Source: CAWIMX01 sp963792785
GTDB lineage: Bacteria; Acidobacteriota; Vicinamibacteria; Vicinamibacterales; CAVVIG01
NCBI GenBank assembly: GCA_963792785.1
Contig: CAWBXO010000004.1
Span: 1,054,001-1,118,000, forward strand
Direction of reading: 5' to 3'
Length of the DNA stretch: 64,000 nucleotides
Part shown: positions 26,906 to 35,081 of the stretch, piece after piece
Layout of the letters: each line of letters starts with the position of its first letter
Position numbering within the stretch: position 1 is the first letter of the stretch
The notes under the pieces: generated by a model
What the model was told of the DNA's origin: nothing
The model's database searches: none
What the model saw: the letters and a program-made list of their open reading frames with translations, nothing else
Translations under genes and position numbers: made by a program

Positions 26906-27913
26906 ATCAATCTTACAGGCGCCGCGGCACAGGCGCAGGCGGACGACGCCGGTCAGGCCGTTCTCGGCAGCTCGGGCGGCGGCGTCGAGTTCGTCGCGCG
27001 CGGGGGTGAACCAGCGGCCCTCCCGAATGAGGCCGGCGTACGCGGCACTCGCGGCCAGGCGGCCAGCGGCGTCGCCGGGCGCGAGGCGGGCGCGCAGCGC
27101 GGCATGCGCGGCGTGCAGGACCACCGCCGCCGGCGCCTCGCGAATCTCGCGCGCCGTCGGCTCCAGGCGGCCGACGCCGTTGCTGCCAGCGATCACGTCG
27201 AGTGCGGCGACGAATTCGACCATCGGCATCGTGACGCCGTTCAGCGCGACCGGCGCGCCGGCGTCGAAGGCGATTTCGACGATCGCCGGCTCGTCGGAAC
27301 AGCGATCGGGCGCCCTCGTGCGCCGATAGACGGCCGGCGGCGGCCAGCCGGGCGCCGCGTCGGTCGGCACCACCGACCGGCCCCACAGATTGGCGTCGGC
27401 CCGGTACGCCTCGTCGGGGCCGGCCGTGACGCCGTGCGTCCGCGCGTAGGCACGCACGGCCTCGCGATCCGCGGCCCACGCGGGCGCGCCGTCGAGAATC
27501 TCGAGCGACGGGTTGAGGCCGCGCACGACCGCCGCCACGCGGCTGGGCGCGCCGTCGGCCTCGAAGCCGGGACTGGCGATCGCCGTGGCGCCCTCCATCC
27601 CCGCGATGTCGACGAGCTTGCGCGCGATGAGCGGACGGCTGAGCGCGACCGGCATCGGGAAGCCGCCGTCGTCCAGCGCGTCGGCCCGGAGCGCCGGCAG
27701 GACGTAGTCGCGAGCGAACTCCTCGCGCACGTCGAGCACATGGGCGCGCGCCGCGCCGCGGGCGAGCGCGGCATCACGCACGCCTTCGAGCTCCACGCCC
27801 TGGCCGAGGTCCAGCGTGAGGGCCACCACCTCGGCGCCGTAGGACTCGGCCAGCCACGGCACCGTGACGGCGGCGTCGAAGCCGCCCGGATAGCCGACGA
27901 CGACGCGCTTCAT
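26897..27913 (-). CDS. argG: Argininosuccinate synthase-like protein with degenerate ATP motif
   Basis: Only 338 aa against the usual ~400. The overall order of family segments is kept (VVALTLDLGQG, ALSRPLIARKLVDIA, C-terminal GRWFTPARDELDAAA, TGVVRLRLCRG). The PP-loop, normally AYSGGLDTS, reads GYPGGFDAA, and the GNDQVRFE aspartate/citrulline segment is missing (SPGFEADGAPSR in its place). Position between argH and argR makes the arginine role likely, but catalysis with these losses is uncertain. Confidence 0.75.
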   Translation of the reverse strand: MKRVVVGYPGGFDAAVTVPWLAESYGAEVVALTLDLGQGVELEGVRDAALARGAARAHVLDVREEFARDYVLPALRADALDDGGFPMPVALSRPLIARKLVDIAGMEGATAIASPGFEADGAPSRVAAVVRGLNPSLEILDGAPAWAADREAVRAYARTHGVTAGPDEAYRADANLWGRSVVPTDAAPGWPPPAVYRRTRAPDRCSDEPAIVEIAFDAGAPVALNGVTMPMVEFVAALDVIAGSNGVGRLEPTAREIREAPAAVVLHAAHAALRARLAPGDAAGRLAASAAYAGLIREGRWFTPARDELDAAARAAENGLTGVVRLRLCRGACKIDDL

Positions 27914-28368
27914 CGTCCGCCGCCCCGGCGTCCCGCAAGGCGCTTGACGAGCGCCTGCGCGGACCGGCCGTCGCGGGCGACGATCAGGATCGTGTCGTCG
28001 CCGCCGATGGTGCCGACGACTTCGGGCAGGCCCGAGCGGTCGATGGCGAGCGCGAGTGGCTGGGCCTGCCCCGGGCCGGTGCGCAGGACGACGAGCTGCT
28101 CGACGCGGTCGGCGCGGCGGAGGAACTCGGCGGCGAGGCGCTCGAGCGAGGCCGCCGCCGACGCCGGACTCGTCGTCTCGGCGCCCGGGCGCTGGTAGGC
28201 GCCGTCGCCGGCGCGCTTCACGAGGCCGAGGCCCTTGATGTCGCGGGAGATGGTGGCCTGCGTCGCGCGGAAGCCGAGCTGCCGCAGCCGCCGCCGGAGC
28301 GCCTCCTGGCTGTCGAGGGCGTGGCGGTCGATGAGATCGAGGATCGCGGCTTGTCGGCGGGCCTTCAT
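27910..28368 (-). CDS. argR: Arginine repressor ArgR
   Basis: 152-aa repressor. N-terminal winged helix (QEALRRRLRQLGFRATQATISRDIKGLGLVK) and C-terminal arginine-binding oligomerisation domain with GTIGGDDTILIVARD. It is first of the minus-strand argR-argG-argH set, overlapping argG by 4 bases, and faces argC. It likely controls both transcripts from the intervening region. Confidence 0.94.
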   Translation of the reverse strand: MKARRQAAILDLIDRHALDSQEALRRRLRQLGFRATQATISRDIKGLGLVKRAGDGAYQRPGAETTSPASAAASLERLAAEFLRRADRVEQLVVLRTGPGQAQPLALAIDRSGLPEVVGTIGGDDTILIVARDGRSAQALVKRLAGRRGGGR

Positions 28369-28409
28369 GTGTCGCTCGAAACAGGATACACGATCTGCCG
28401 CATCATGAT

Positions 28410-28435
28410 GTATACTTATCCCCTTTTATGCATAC
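28410..28435. promoter_or_regulatory. Candidate ARG box between argR and argC
   Basis: AT-rich imperfect dyad with GTATACTTA on the left and TATGCATAC on the right, in an otherwise GC-rich divergent intergenic region. TGCATA is a common ArgR half-site element in high-GC bacteria. TATACT inside it could serve as a -10. Confidence 0.4.
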
Positions 28436-28485
28436 GGCGACGCAGTCGGATCAGCGGCGGAGCGGACCGGTCGGGCGCGGCGCCC

Positions 28486-29481
28486 GTGCGCGTGGCGGTG
28501 GCCGGCGCCACCGGCTACGCCGGCCAGGAGCTCCTGCGCATTCTGGCGCGCCACCCGGACGTCACCGTGACGAAGGCGACGTCCTCGGGCGCGACGTCCG
28601 CGCGCCGCCTGCCCGCGCTCGCGCGGCTGTGGGACGGCACCATCACGCCCCTCGATCCCGACACGCTCGGCGCCGAGGCCGACGTGGTGTTCCTGGCGCT
28701 GCCCGACACGGCGGCCGCCATGCTCGCGCCGCCGCTCGTCGCCGCCGGCGCGCGCGTCATCGACCTCTCCGGCGCGTTCCGCCTCCGCAGTGCGGAGGCC
28801 CGCGCGCGCTGGTATCCGGAGACCCACGACGTGCCCGGCGGCCTCGCCTACGGCCTCACCGAACACGAGCGGGCGCGCGTGGCCGAGGCCCGGCTCGTCG
28901 CCAACCCGGGGTGCTACCCCACGGCGACGCTCCTCGCGCTGGCACCGCTCGCCGACGCCGGCGTCCTCGTCCCCGGCTCGGACGTGATCGTGGACGCCAA
29001 GTCCGGCGTCTCGGGCGCCGGCAAGACGCCGTCCGAACGCACGCATTTCTCGGAGGTGCACGGCAGCCTCGGCGCGTACGGCGTGTTCAGCCACCGCCAC
29101 GGCGCCGAGATCGAGCAGGGCGTGGATGTCGCCGGCCAGACGCACCCGATGACGTTCGTGCCGCACCTGGTCCCGCTCGACCGCGGCATCCTCGCGACCA
29201 TCTACGCGCGCGTCGCGCCGGGCACCACGGAAGACGCCGTCGGCGCCGTCCTCGAGCGCGCCTACCAGGGCGCCACGTTCGTGCGCCTCGTCGGCCAGCA
29301 GCTGCCCGAGATCAAGCACGTCGCGCACACCAACTTCTGCGACGTCGGCTGGCGCGTGGACGCGTCGGGCCGCGCGGTGCTCGTGTCGGTGATCGACAAT
29401 CTGGTGAAGGGCGCGGCGGGCCAGGCGGTCCAGAACATGAACGTCATGCTCGGCCTCGACGAACGGACCGGCCTGCTGTGA
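28486..29481 (+). CDS. argC: N-acetyl-gamma-glutamyl-phosphate reductase
   Basis: Third step of arginine synthesis, NADPH reduction of the acyl phosphate. Rossmann start VRVAVAGATGYAGQELLR, active cysteine in ANPGCYPTA, histidine in GVFSHRHGAEIEQ. GTG at 28486 is chosen because it opens the conserved fold (331 aa); an upstream ATG pair near 28402-28405 would add a basic, unconserved leader. The end overlaps argB as GTGA. Confidence 0.94.
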   Translation: MRVAVAGATGYAGQELLRILARHPDVTVTKATSSGATSARRLPALARLWDGTITPLDPDTLGAEADVVFLALPDTAAAMLAPPLVAAGARVIDLSGAFRLRSAEARARWYPETHDVPGGLAYGLTEHERARVAEARLVANPGCYPTATLLALAPLADAGVLVPGSDVIVDAKSGVSGAGKTPSERTHFSEVHGSLGAYGVFSHRHGAEIEQGVDVAGQTHPMTFVPHLVPLDRGILATIYARVAPGTTEDAVGAVLERAYQGATFVRLVGQQLPEIKHVAHTNFCDVGWRVDASGRAVLVSVIDNLVKGAAGQAVQNMNVMLGLDERTGLL

Positions 29482-30323
29482 CCGCCGCCGTGCGGGTCCT
29501 CAAGTTCGGAGGCGAGCTGCTCGAGACGCCCGATGCCGTGGCCGGCGCCGCCGCAGCCGTCCGCGCCCTGTCCGCCGAAGGCCCCCTCGTCGTCGTGCAC
29601 GGGGGCGGCCGGGAAATCGATGCGGCCCTGCGGGCGGCCGGGATCGAGAAACGCCAGGTCGAGGGGCTGCGAATTACAGACGAGGCGACGCTGGCCCTCG
29701 TGGTGTCGGTGCTGGCGGGATCGATCAACACGCGGTTCGTCGCGGCGCTCGTGGCCGCCGGCGTGCCCGCGGTCGGCCTGACCGGCGTGGACGCCGGCTG
29801 CGGGCGCTCGGCGCCCGCGCCGCCGCACCGCACCGTCGACGGGCGCGAGGTCGCGCTGGGATCGGTCGGCCTCCCCAGCGCGGCGGCCGACGTCGCCGTG
29901 CTGCGCACGCTCACGGCGGACGGGTTCGTTCCGGTGGTCGCCTGCATCGGGGCCACCCTCGACGGCCGGCTCCTGAACGTGAACGCCGACACGCTGGCGG
30001 GCCATTTCGCGGCGCGCCTGCGGGCGCGGCGGCTCGTCATCGCCGGCACGACGCCCGGTGTGCTCGCGCCGGGCGGCGCCACGCTGCCCCTCGTCGACGC
30101 CGCCGGCATCGCCCGGCTGATCGGCGAGGGCACGGCGACGGCCGGCATGATCGCGAAGCTGCGCGCCTGCGAACAGGCGCTCGCGGCCGGCGTGGACGAC
30201 GTGGTGATTGTGGACGGGCGCGATCCGGCCGTCCTCGCGGCGGCCGGGGTCGATACCGCGCCGCGCGCCGCGACGCGGCTCGTGCGAGAGGCGAAGGACG
30301 CCAGGGTGGAGATCCGACAGTGA
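29478..30323 (+). CDS. argB: Acetylglutamate kinase
   Basis: Second step of arginine synthesis. 281-aa amino-acid kinase with VVVHGGGREIDAAL, LRITDEATL and LLNVNADTLAGHFA, plus lysines for phosphate (LKFGGELL, AGMIAKL). GTG start overlaps the argC stop; the argD start overlaps its own stop. Feedback control by arginine is common in the family, but I did not identify the site. Confidence 0.95.
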   Translation: MTAAVRVLKFGGELLETPDAVAGAAAAVRALSAEGPLVVVHGGGREIDAALRAAGIEKRQVEGLRITDEATLALVVSVLAGSINTRFVAALVAAGVPAVGLTGVDAGCGRSAPAPPHRTVDGREVALGSVGLPSAAADVAVLRTLTADGFVPVVACIGATLDGRLLNVNADTLAGHFAARLRARRLVIAGTTPGVLAPGGATLPLVDAAGIARLIGEGTATAGMIAKLRACEQALAAGVDDVVIVDGRDPAVLAAAGVDTAPRAATRLVREAKDARVEIRQ

Positions 30324-31538
30324 CGACAACGAGTGCCGCCGACGAGATTCAGGCCCGCGAGGCCCGGTTCATCCTGCAGACGTACAAGCGCCTGCCGGTG
30401 ACGTTCGTCCGCGGGAAGGGCGTGCGGCTGTACGACACCGAGGGCCGTGAGTACCTACGACCTGCTGTCGGGCATCGGCGTGGCCTCGCTCGGCCACGCG
30501 CACGAAGGACTGGCCGAGGCGATCGCCGATCAGGCGCGCACGCTGCTCCACACGTCGAACCTTTTCTATCACCCGCTGCAGGGACAGGCGGGCGAACGGC
30601 TGTCCGCCTTGTCGGGGCTGCCGCGCACGTTCTTCTGCAACAGCGGCACCGAAGCGGTCGAGGCGTGCCTGAAGTTCGCGCGCCGCTACTGGTACACGAA
30701 GGGCGAGGCGCGGCCGGAGATCATCGCGCTCGAGGAGTCGTTCCACGGCCGCACGTTCGGCGCGCTGTCGGTCACGTCGGACGAGCACTACCGCCAGCCG
30801 TTCGAGCCGCTGCTCACCGGGGTCCGCTGGATCCCCGCCGAGCCGGCGGCGCTCGAGGCGGCAGTGTCGACCCGGACGGCGGCGATCATCGTCGAGCCGA
30901 TCCAGGGCGAAGGCGGCGTTCGCCCGCTCTCGCCGGCGTTCGCCGCGGCCCTGAACGCGGCGTCGGCGAAGACGGGCGCGCTCGTCATCGCGGACGAGGT
31001 GCAAAGCGGACTGGGACGCACCGGTCACCCGTTCTATTTTTCGGCGATCGGTCTCACGCCGCATCTCGTCTCGGTCGGCAAGGCCCTTGGCGCCGGCGTG
31101 CCGGTCGGCGCGGCGCTGGTGTCGGATCAGGTGGCGTCGACCATCGCCTTCGGCGATCACGGGAGCACGTACGGCGGGAACCTGCTGGCGTGCCGCGCCG
31201 CGATCTGCTTTCTCGACGCGCTGTCGGGCGGGCTGCTCGATCACGTGCGCCGGGTCGGCGCCCACGTCGAGCGCCGGCTGCGCGCCATCCAGGCCGCGCG
31301 TCCGATCGTGAAGGACGTGCGCGGCGCCGGGCTGTTCTGGGGGCTCGAGTTGCACCGCGACGCGTCGCCGGTCGTGCCGGCGGCCCTCGAACGGGGCGTC
31401 GTCGTGAACCGGACCGCGGAAACGGTGGTGCGGCTGCTGCCGCCGCTCGTCATCTCGGAAGCGGAAATCGACGAGGCGCTCGGCCGCCTGGATCAGGCGC
31501 TCGGCGCGGTTGAGTCGAAGATGGACGCGAAAGGCTGA
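30320..31538 (+). CDS. argD: Acetylornithine aminotransferase (frameshifted)
   Basis: PLP aminotransferase, fourth step of arginine synthesis. The first ~45 residues (FILQTYKRLPVTFVRGKGVRLYDTEGREY) and the rest (LLSGIGVASLGHAHEG onward) are in different frames. An extra base near 30457 explains this: without it the join reads EYLDLLSG. PLP motifs are intact, with IADEVQSGLGRTG and the Schiff-base lysine in SVGKALGAG. Corrected length ~405 aa. Confidence 0.9.
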
Positions 31539-31540
31539 CC

Positions 31541-32068
31541 ATGGCTGGAACCCGACTCACGCTGCGCGCCGCGTCGCCGTCGCAGGCCGCCCGGATCACC
31601 GCCGCGATCGCGGCGAACCAGGAGGCCGGCCACCTGCTCCCGCGGACGCGCGAGGACGTGACCCGGCACATCGCGCGGTTCATCGTCGCGATGCAGGGCC
31701 GGCGGCTCGCCGGGTTCGCCGAACTGGCGCCCCTCAGCGCCACCGTGGCCGAAGTGCGATCGCTCGTCGTGCTGGCCGACGCGCGCGGCCACGGCGTCGG
31801 CCAGGCGCTCGTCGGCGAGCTCACGCGACGCGCGCGCGCCGGCGGCTTCGACAAGCTTTCGGCCTTCACCCACGCACCGGCCTATTTCGCGCACATGGGT
31901 TTTTCAATCGTTCCGCATCTCTGGGTGCCGGAGAAGGTGTTCGCCGACTGCGTCGGCTGCCCGCTCTTCCGGCGGTGCGGACAGACCGCGATGGCGCTGG
32001 CGCTCGAGGACTGCCGCGAGCGGGCGCCCGAGACGACGATCCCGATGGCCGTCGCGCAGTCGGCGTGA
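31541..32068 (+). CDS. argA: Short-form amino-acid N-acetyltransferase (ArgA-like GNAT)
   Basis: GNAT enzyme of 175 aa supplying N-acetylglutamate. Acetyl-CoA motif SLVVLADARGHGVGQALV; the C-terminal VPEKVFADCVGCPLFRRC segment, with three cysteines in CVGCPLFRRC, is typical of stand-alone ArgA-type acetyltransferases. It sits between argD and argJ and overlaps argJ as TGATG. ArgJ can also make acetylglutamate, so this enzyme may be anaplerotic. Confidence 0.88.
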   Translation: MAGTRLTLRAASPSQAARITAAIAANQEAGHLLPRTREDVTRHIARFIVAMQGRRLAGFAELAPLSATVAEVRSLVVLADARGHGVGQALVGELTRRARAGGFDKLSAFTHAPAYFAHMGFSIVPHLWVPEKVFADCVGCPLFRRCGQTAMALALEDCRERAPETTIPMAVAQSA

Positions 32069-33285
32069 TGGCGACACGGGAAGCGACCGCCTCCACCGCG
32101 CCGAGCGGCGTCACCACGCCGCGCGGCTTCCGGGCCGCGGGCGTCAGCGCCGGCATCAAGGCCCGCGGCCTCGACCTCGCGCTGATCGTGTCCGACGGCC
32201 TGGCGACCGCCGCCGCCGTCTTCACGACGAACCTCGCGCAGGCCGCGCCCGTGCTGGTGTCGAAGGACCACCTCGCCCGCTCCGGCGGGCAGGCCCGGGC
32301 CATTGTCGTGAACAGCGGGTGCGCGAACGCCTGCACCGGCGATGAGGGCCTCGCGGCCGCGCGCGACATGGCCGCCGCCGCCGCCGCCCTGGTGGGGTGT
32401 CCCGTCGAGCAGGTGCTCGTGGCCTCCACGGGCGTGATCGGCGTGATGCTGCCCATCGACAAGATTCGCGCCGGCCTGCCCGCCGCGGCGCGCGCGCTCG
32501 GCGCGGGCGAGGGCGGCGCGGCCGCGCGCGCCATCATGACGACCGATCCGTTTCCGAAGGAAGCCAGCGCGACCTTCACGATCGACGGCCGCGAGGTGCG
32601 GATCGGCGGCGCCGCGAAGGGCTCCGGCATGATCGAGCCGATGATGGCGACGATGCTGGGCTTCGTGACCACGGACGCGGCGGTGCCCCGGCCGCTGCTC
32701 GACCGCGCGCTGCGCGAGGTCGTGGACGACACGTTCAACGCGATCACCGTGGACGGGGACAGTTCGACCAACGACACGGTGATGCTGCTCGCGAACGGCG
32801 CGAGCGGCGCGACGGTGACCGAGGCGAGCTACGCGGCGTTCACCGAGGCCCTGCGCACCGTGTGCCGCACGCTCGCCATCGGCATCGTGCGCGGCGGCGA
32901 GGGCGCGACCAAGCTCGTCACGGTGACGGTGACCGGCGGGGCCACGAAAGCCGACGCGAAGAAGGCGGCCAAGGCGATTGCCAACTCCCTGCTCGTCAAG
33001 ACCGCGATCCATGGCGGCGACCCGAACTGGGGCCGGCTGATCGCCGTCGCCGGGCGCGCGGGCGTCGCCTTCGAGGCGTCGCGCGCGCGCGTCACCATCG
33101 GTCCGATCGTGCTGTTCGACCAGGGCCGGCCGCACGACGAGGCCGCGCCGCAGGCCGCCGAGTACCTGACGCGCCGGGATGTCGAGGTGGGCGTCCACCT
33201 GGGCGCCGGCGAGGCGGCCGCCACGGTCTGGACGTGCGATCTGAGCGCGGAGTACGTTCGGATCAACGCCGAGTACCGGACCTAG
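32068..33285 (+). CDS. argJ: Glutamate N-acetyltransferase / ornithine acetyltransferase
   Basis: Self-cleaving Ntn-fold enzyme that moves the acetyl group from acetylornithine to glutamate. The self-processing threonine is in KGSGMIEPMMATMLGF, splitting the 405-aa precursor into alpha and beta chains; HGGDPNWGR and VDGDSSTNDT are conserved. With argA present the pathway is the cyclic type. Confidence 0.95.
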   Translation: MATREATASTAPSGVTTPRGFRAAGVSAGIKARGLDLALIVSDGLATAAAVFTTNLAQAAPVLVSKDHLARSGGQARAIVVNSGCANACTGDEGLAAARDMAAAAAALVGCPVEQVLVASTGVIGVMLPIDKIRAGLPAAARALGAGEGGAAARAIMTTDPFPKEASATFTIDGREVRIGGAAKGSGMIEPMMATMLGFVTTDAAVPRPLLDRALREVVDDTFNAITVDGDSSTNDTVMLLANGASGATVTEASYAAFTEALRTVCRTLAIGIVRGGEGATKLVTVTVTGGATKADAKKAAKAIANSLLVKTAIHGGDPNWGRLIAVAGRAGVAFEASRARVTIGPIVLFDQGRPHDEAAPQAAEYLTRRDVEVGVHLGAGEAAATVWTCDLSAEYVRINAEYRT

Positions 33286-33287
33286 CC

Positions 33288-34256
33288 ATGACCCATGCCG
33301 CCAGCGTCGGCCGCCGGAAGGACTTCCTCTCGATCCTCGATCTCGACGGCGCGGATCTCACGCGCTGCCTGACGCTCGCCGGCCGGCTGAAGGCCGATCG
33401 CGCGCTCGGGCTGCGGGCGCCCACCGCGGGCGCCCTGGCCGGCCGCCACGTGGCGATGCTCTTCGACAAGCCGTCGCTGCGCACGCGGATCACGTTCGAG
33501 ATCGGCGTGCGCGAACTGGGCGGCGACGTGGTCGTGCTGCAGCCGGACGTCGCGCTCGGGCGGCGCGAGGCGGTCGCGGATGTCGCGCGCAACCTGGAGC
33601 GCTGGGTGGACGCCGTCGTGATCCGGACCTTCTCCCAGCTTCTGCTCGAGGAGTTCGCGTCCTCGGCGGCGCGCCTGCACGTGATCAACGCGCTGACCGA
33701 CGACGAGCACCCGTGCCAGGCGCTGGCCGACTGCCTCACGCTCGGCGAGCGCTGGGGCGCGCTCAAGGGCCGCACGCTCGCGTTCGTGGGCGACGGCAAC
33801 AACGTGGCCGCGTCGCTCGCGCACGCGCTGGCGATGCTGGGCGTGCACCTGCACGTGGCCAGCCCCGACGGCTACCAGCTCCCCCACGCCGTCGTGCAGC
33901 AGGCGACGAGCGTCGCGCAGCACGGCGCGCGCCTGCGGCTCTTCAGCGAGGCGGCCGACGCCGTGTCTGGCGCCGACGCGGTCTACACGGACACGTGGAC
34001 GTCGATGGGGCGGGAGTCGGAAGCCGAGAGCCGCCGCCAGGCGTTCTCGGCGTTCCAGGTGAACGAGGCCCTGATGACGCTCGCGAAGCCCGGTGCACTG
34101 TTCATGCACTGCCTGCCCGCGCACCGCGGCGAGGAAGTGACCGACGAGGTGTTCGAGTCGGAGGCCTCGGTCGTCTTCGATCAGGCCGAGAACCGGCTGC
34201 ACTGCCAGAAGGCGCTGCTGCTGATGCTGCTCGCCCCAGCCGCCGCCCGCCCCTGA
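33288..34256 (+). CDS. argF: Ornithine carbamoyltransferase
   Basis: Makes citrulline from ornithine and carbamoyl phosphate. The 322-aa protein has the carbamoyl-phosphate loop KPSLRTR, DDEHPCQALADC and the ornithine/cysteine motif MHCLPAHRGEEV. These are OTC rather than acetylornithine carbamoyltransferase features, consistent with argJ. ATG starts 2 bases after the argJ stop. It closes the plus-strand arg operon. Confidence 0.95.
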   Translation: MTHAASVGRRKDFLSILDLDGADLTRCLTLAGRLKADRALGLRAPTAGALAGRHVAMLFDKPSLRTRITFEIGVRELGGDVVVLQPDVALGRREAVADVARNLERWVDAVVIRTFSQLLLEEFASSAARLHVINALTDDEHPCQALADCLTLGERWGALKGRTLAFVGDGNNVAASLAHALAMLGVHLHVASPDGYQLPHAVVQQATSVAQHGARLRLFSEAADAVSGADAVYTDTWTSMGRESEAESRRQAFSAFQVNEALMTLAKPGALFMHCLPAHRGEEVTDEVFESEASVVFDQAENRLHCQKALLLMLLAPAAARP

Positions 34257-34464
34257 TTCGACGGGCCGACGGACGTTCCGCTCGCGCTCCTCTCCGCCGC
34301 GTGGAAAAACCGGCCCTCCGGCGCTGGACTTACGGACCGGCCTCGGCTCGGGTTTGCCAATCCCCGGTGAGCCGACTGTTCACCGGTCGGGTTCGCCGAT
34401 CGCCGATCGCGTACTCGTTGCCGACGCCGCCGGGACCGCCTGCGGACCGGTTTTAGGACTATCG
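34257..34464. other. Non-coding spacer after argF
   Basis: GC-rich sequence without a convincing gene. CGGACCGG occurs twice and short dyads such as CGATCGCCGATCG are present. No clear terminator is visible. Confidence 0.5.
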
Positions 34465-34516
34465 GATGTCACGCGGCTCCGAAGTCGCTGCGATCGGAAC
34501 ATCCGTCAGCCCGTAG
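34465..34516. repeat. Left direct repeat flanking the padR-ADOP cassette
   Basis: Begins GATGTCACGCGGCTC and shares TCGCTGCGATCGG and ACATCCGT with the segment at 37803-37854; roughly 47 of 52 positions agree. Confidence 0.8.
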
Positions 34517-34526
34517 CGGTCGCTCC

Positions 34527-34685
34527 CTACCGCCGCATGGTGGACGGCGTCAGCAGCACGCGCACGTGGCCACGCAGATCCACGTCCAGATCGACCGGGT
34601 GCCGGTCCGTGAAATGCAGGTCGGCCTCGTCTGCGGTAATCGTCGCGGATCCGTACCGCAATCTGACGCTGCCGCGGAAATGCGG
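34527..34685 (-). pseudogene. 3' remnant of an unidentified gene
   Basis: About 52 in-frame codons on the minus strand, ending TAG at 34527-34529 and cut by TGA at 34686-34688. The peptide alternates like a beta-strand protein (VRLRYGSATITADEADLHF then VDLDVDLRGHVRVLLTP), faintly like LptA/OstA or a secreted beta protein. The 5' part is missing where the padR promoter begins, suggesting truncation by insertion of the cassette. Confidence 0.5.
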
Positions 34686-34692
34686 TCAACCC

Positions 34693-34721
34693 TTGACTAT
34701 CTACAATCGGCTCGGTATTGT
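34693..34721 (+). promoter_or_regulatory. Promoter of padR-ADOP
   Basis: TTGACT, 17 bases, TATTGT: a good sigma-70-type promoter 20 bases before the padR ATG. GTCAA-CCC-TTGAC, an inverted repeat from 34685, overlaps the -35 and could be the PadR operator. Confidence 0.65.
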
Positions 34722-34741
34722 CGACCGTCAAGGTAGTCTGG

Positions 34742-35075
34742 ATGGGAAAGCCGAACGATCTCGGTACAGGGCACGCTGGACCTGCTCATTCTCAAGGTGC
34801 TGTCCCTCGAGCCCAAGCATGGGTGGGCCATCGGGAAGCGCATCGAGCAGATCTCTCGGGACGTTCTGCAGGTCCAGCAGGGCTCTCTCTACCCGGCACT
34901 CTACCGTCTGGAACGGCAAGCCTGGCTGAAGTCCGAATGGCGGAAGACCGCGAATGGCCGCGACGTGAAGTTCTACGCGCTCACTGCAGCTGGCCGCCGA
35001 CAGATGGAGAACGAGTTATCCGCGTGGAATAGGCTCTCCGGCGCGATCAATCTCGTTGTGCGCACAACGGAGTAA
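34742..35075 (+). CDS. PadR-family transcriptional regulator (frameshifted)
   Basis: Winged-helix repressor with the usual acidobacterial start MGKPNDL-VQGTLDLLILKVL, then EPKHGWAIGKRI, QVQQGSLYPALYRLE and GRDVKFYALT. One extra G at 34763-34764 breaks the frame after MGKPNDL; the next in-frame ATG-like start would lose the first helix. PadR genes directly before ADOP permeases are common in Acidobacteria and are thought to control them. It ends 6 bases before the permease. Confidence 0.85.
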
Positions 35076-35081
35076 GCGGAA

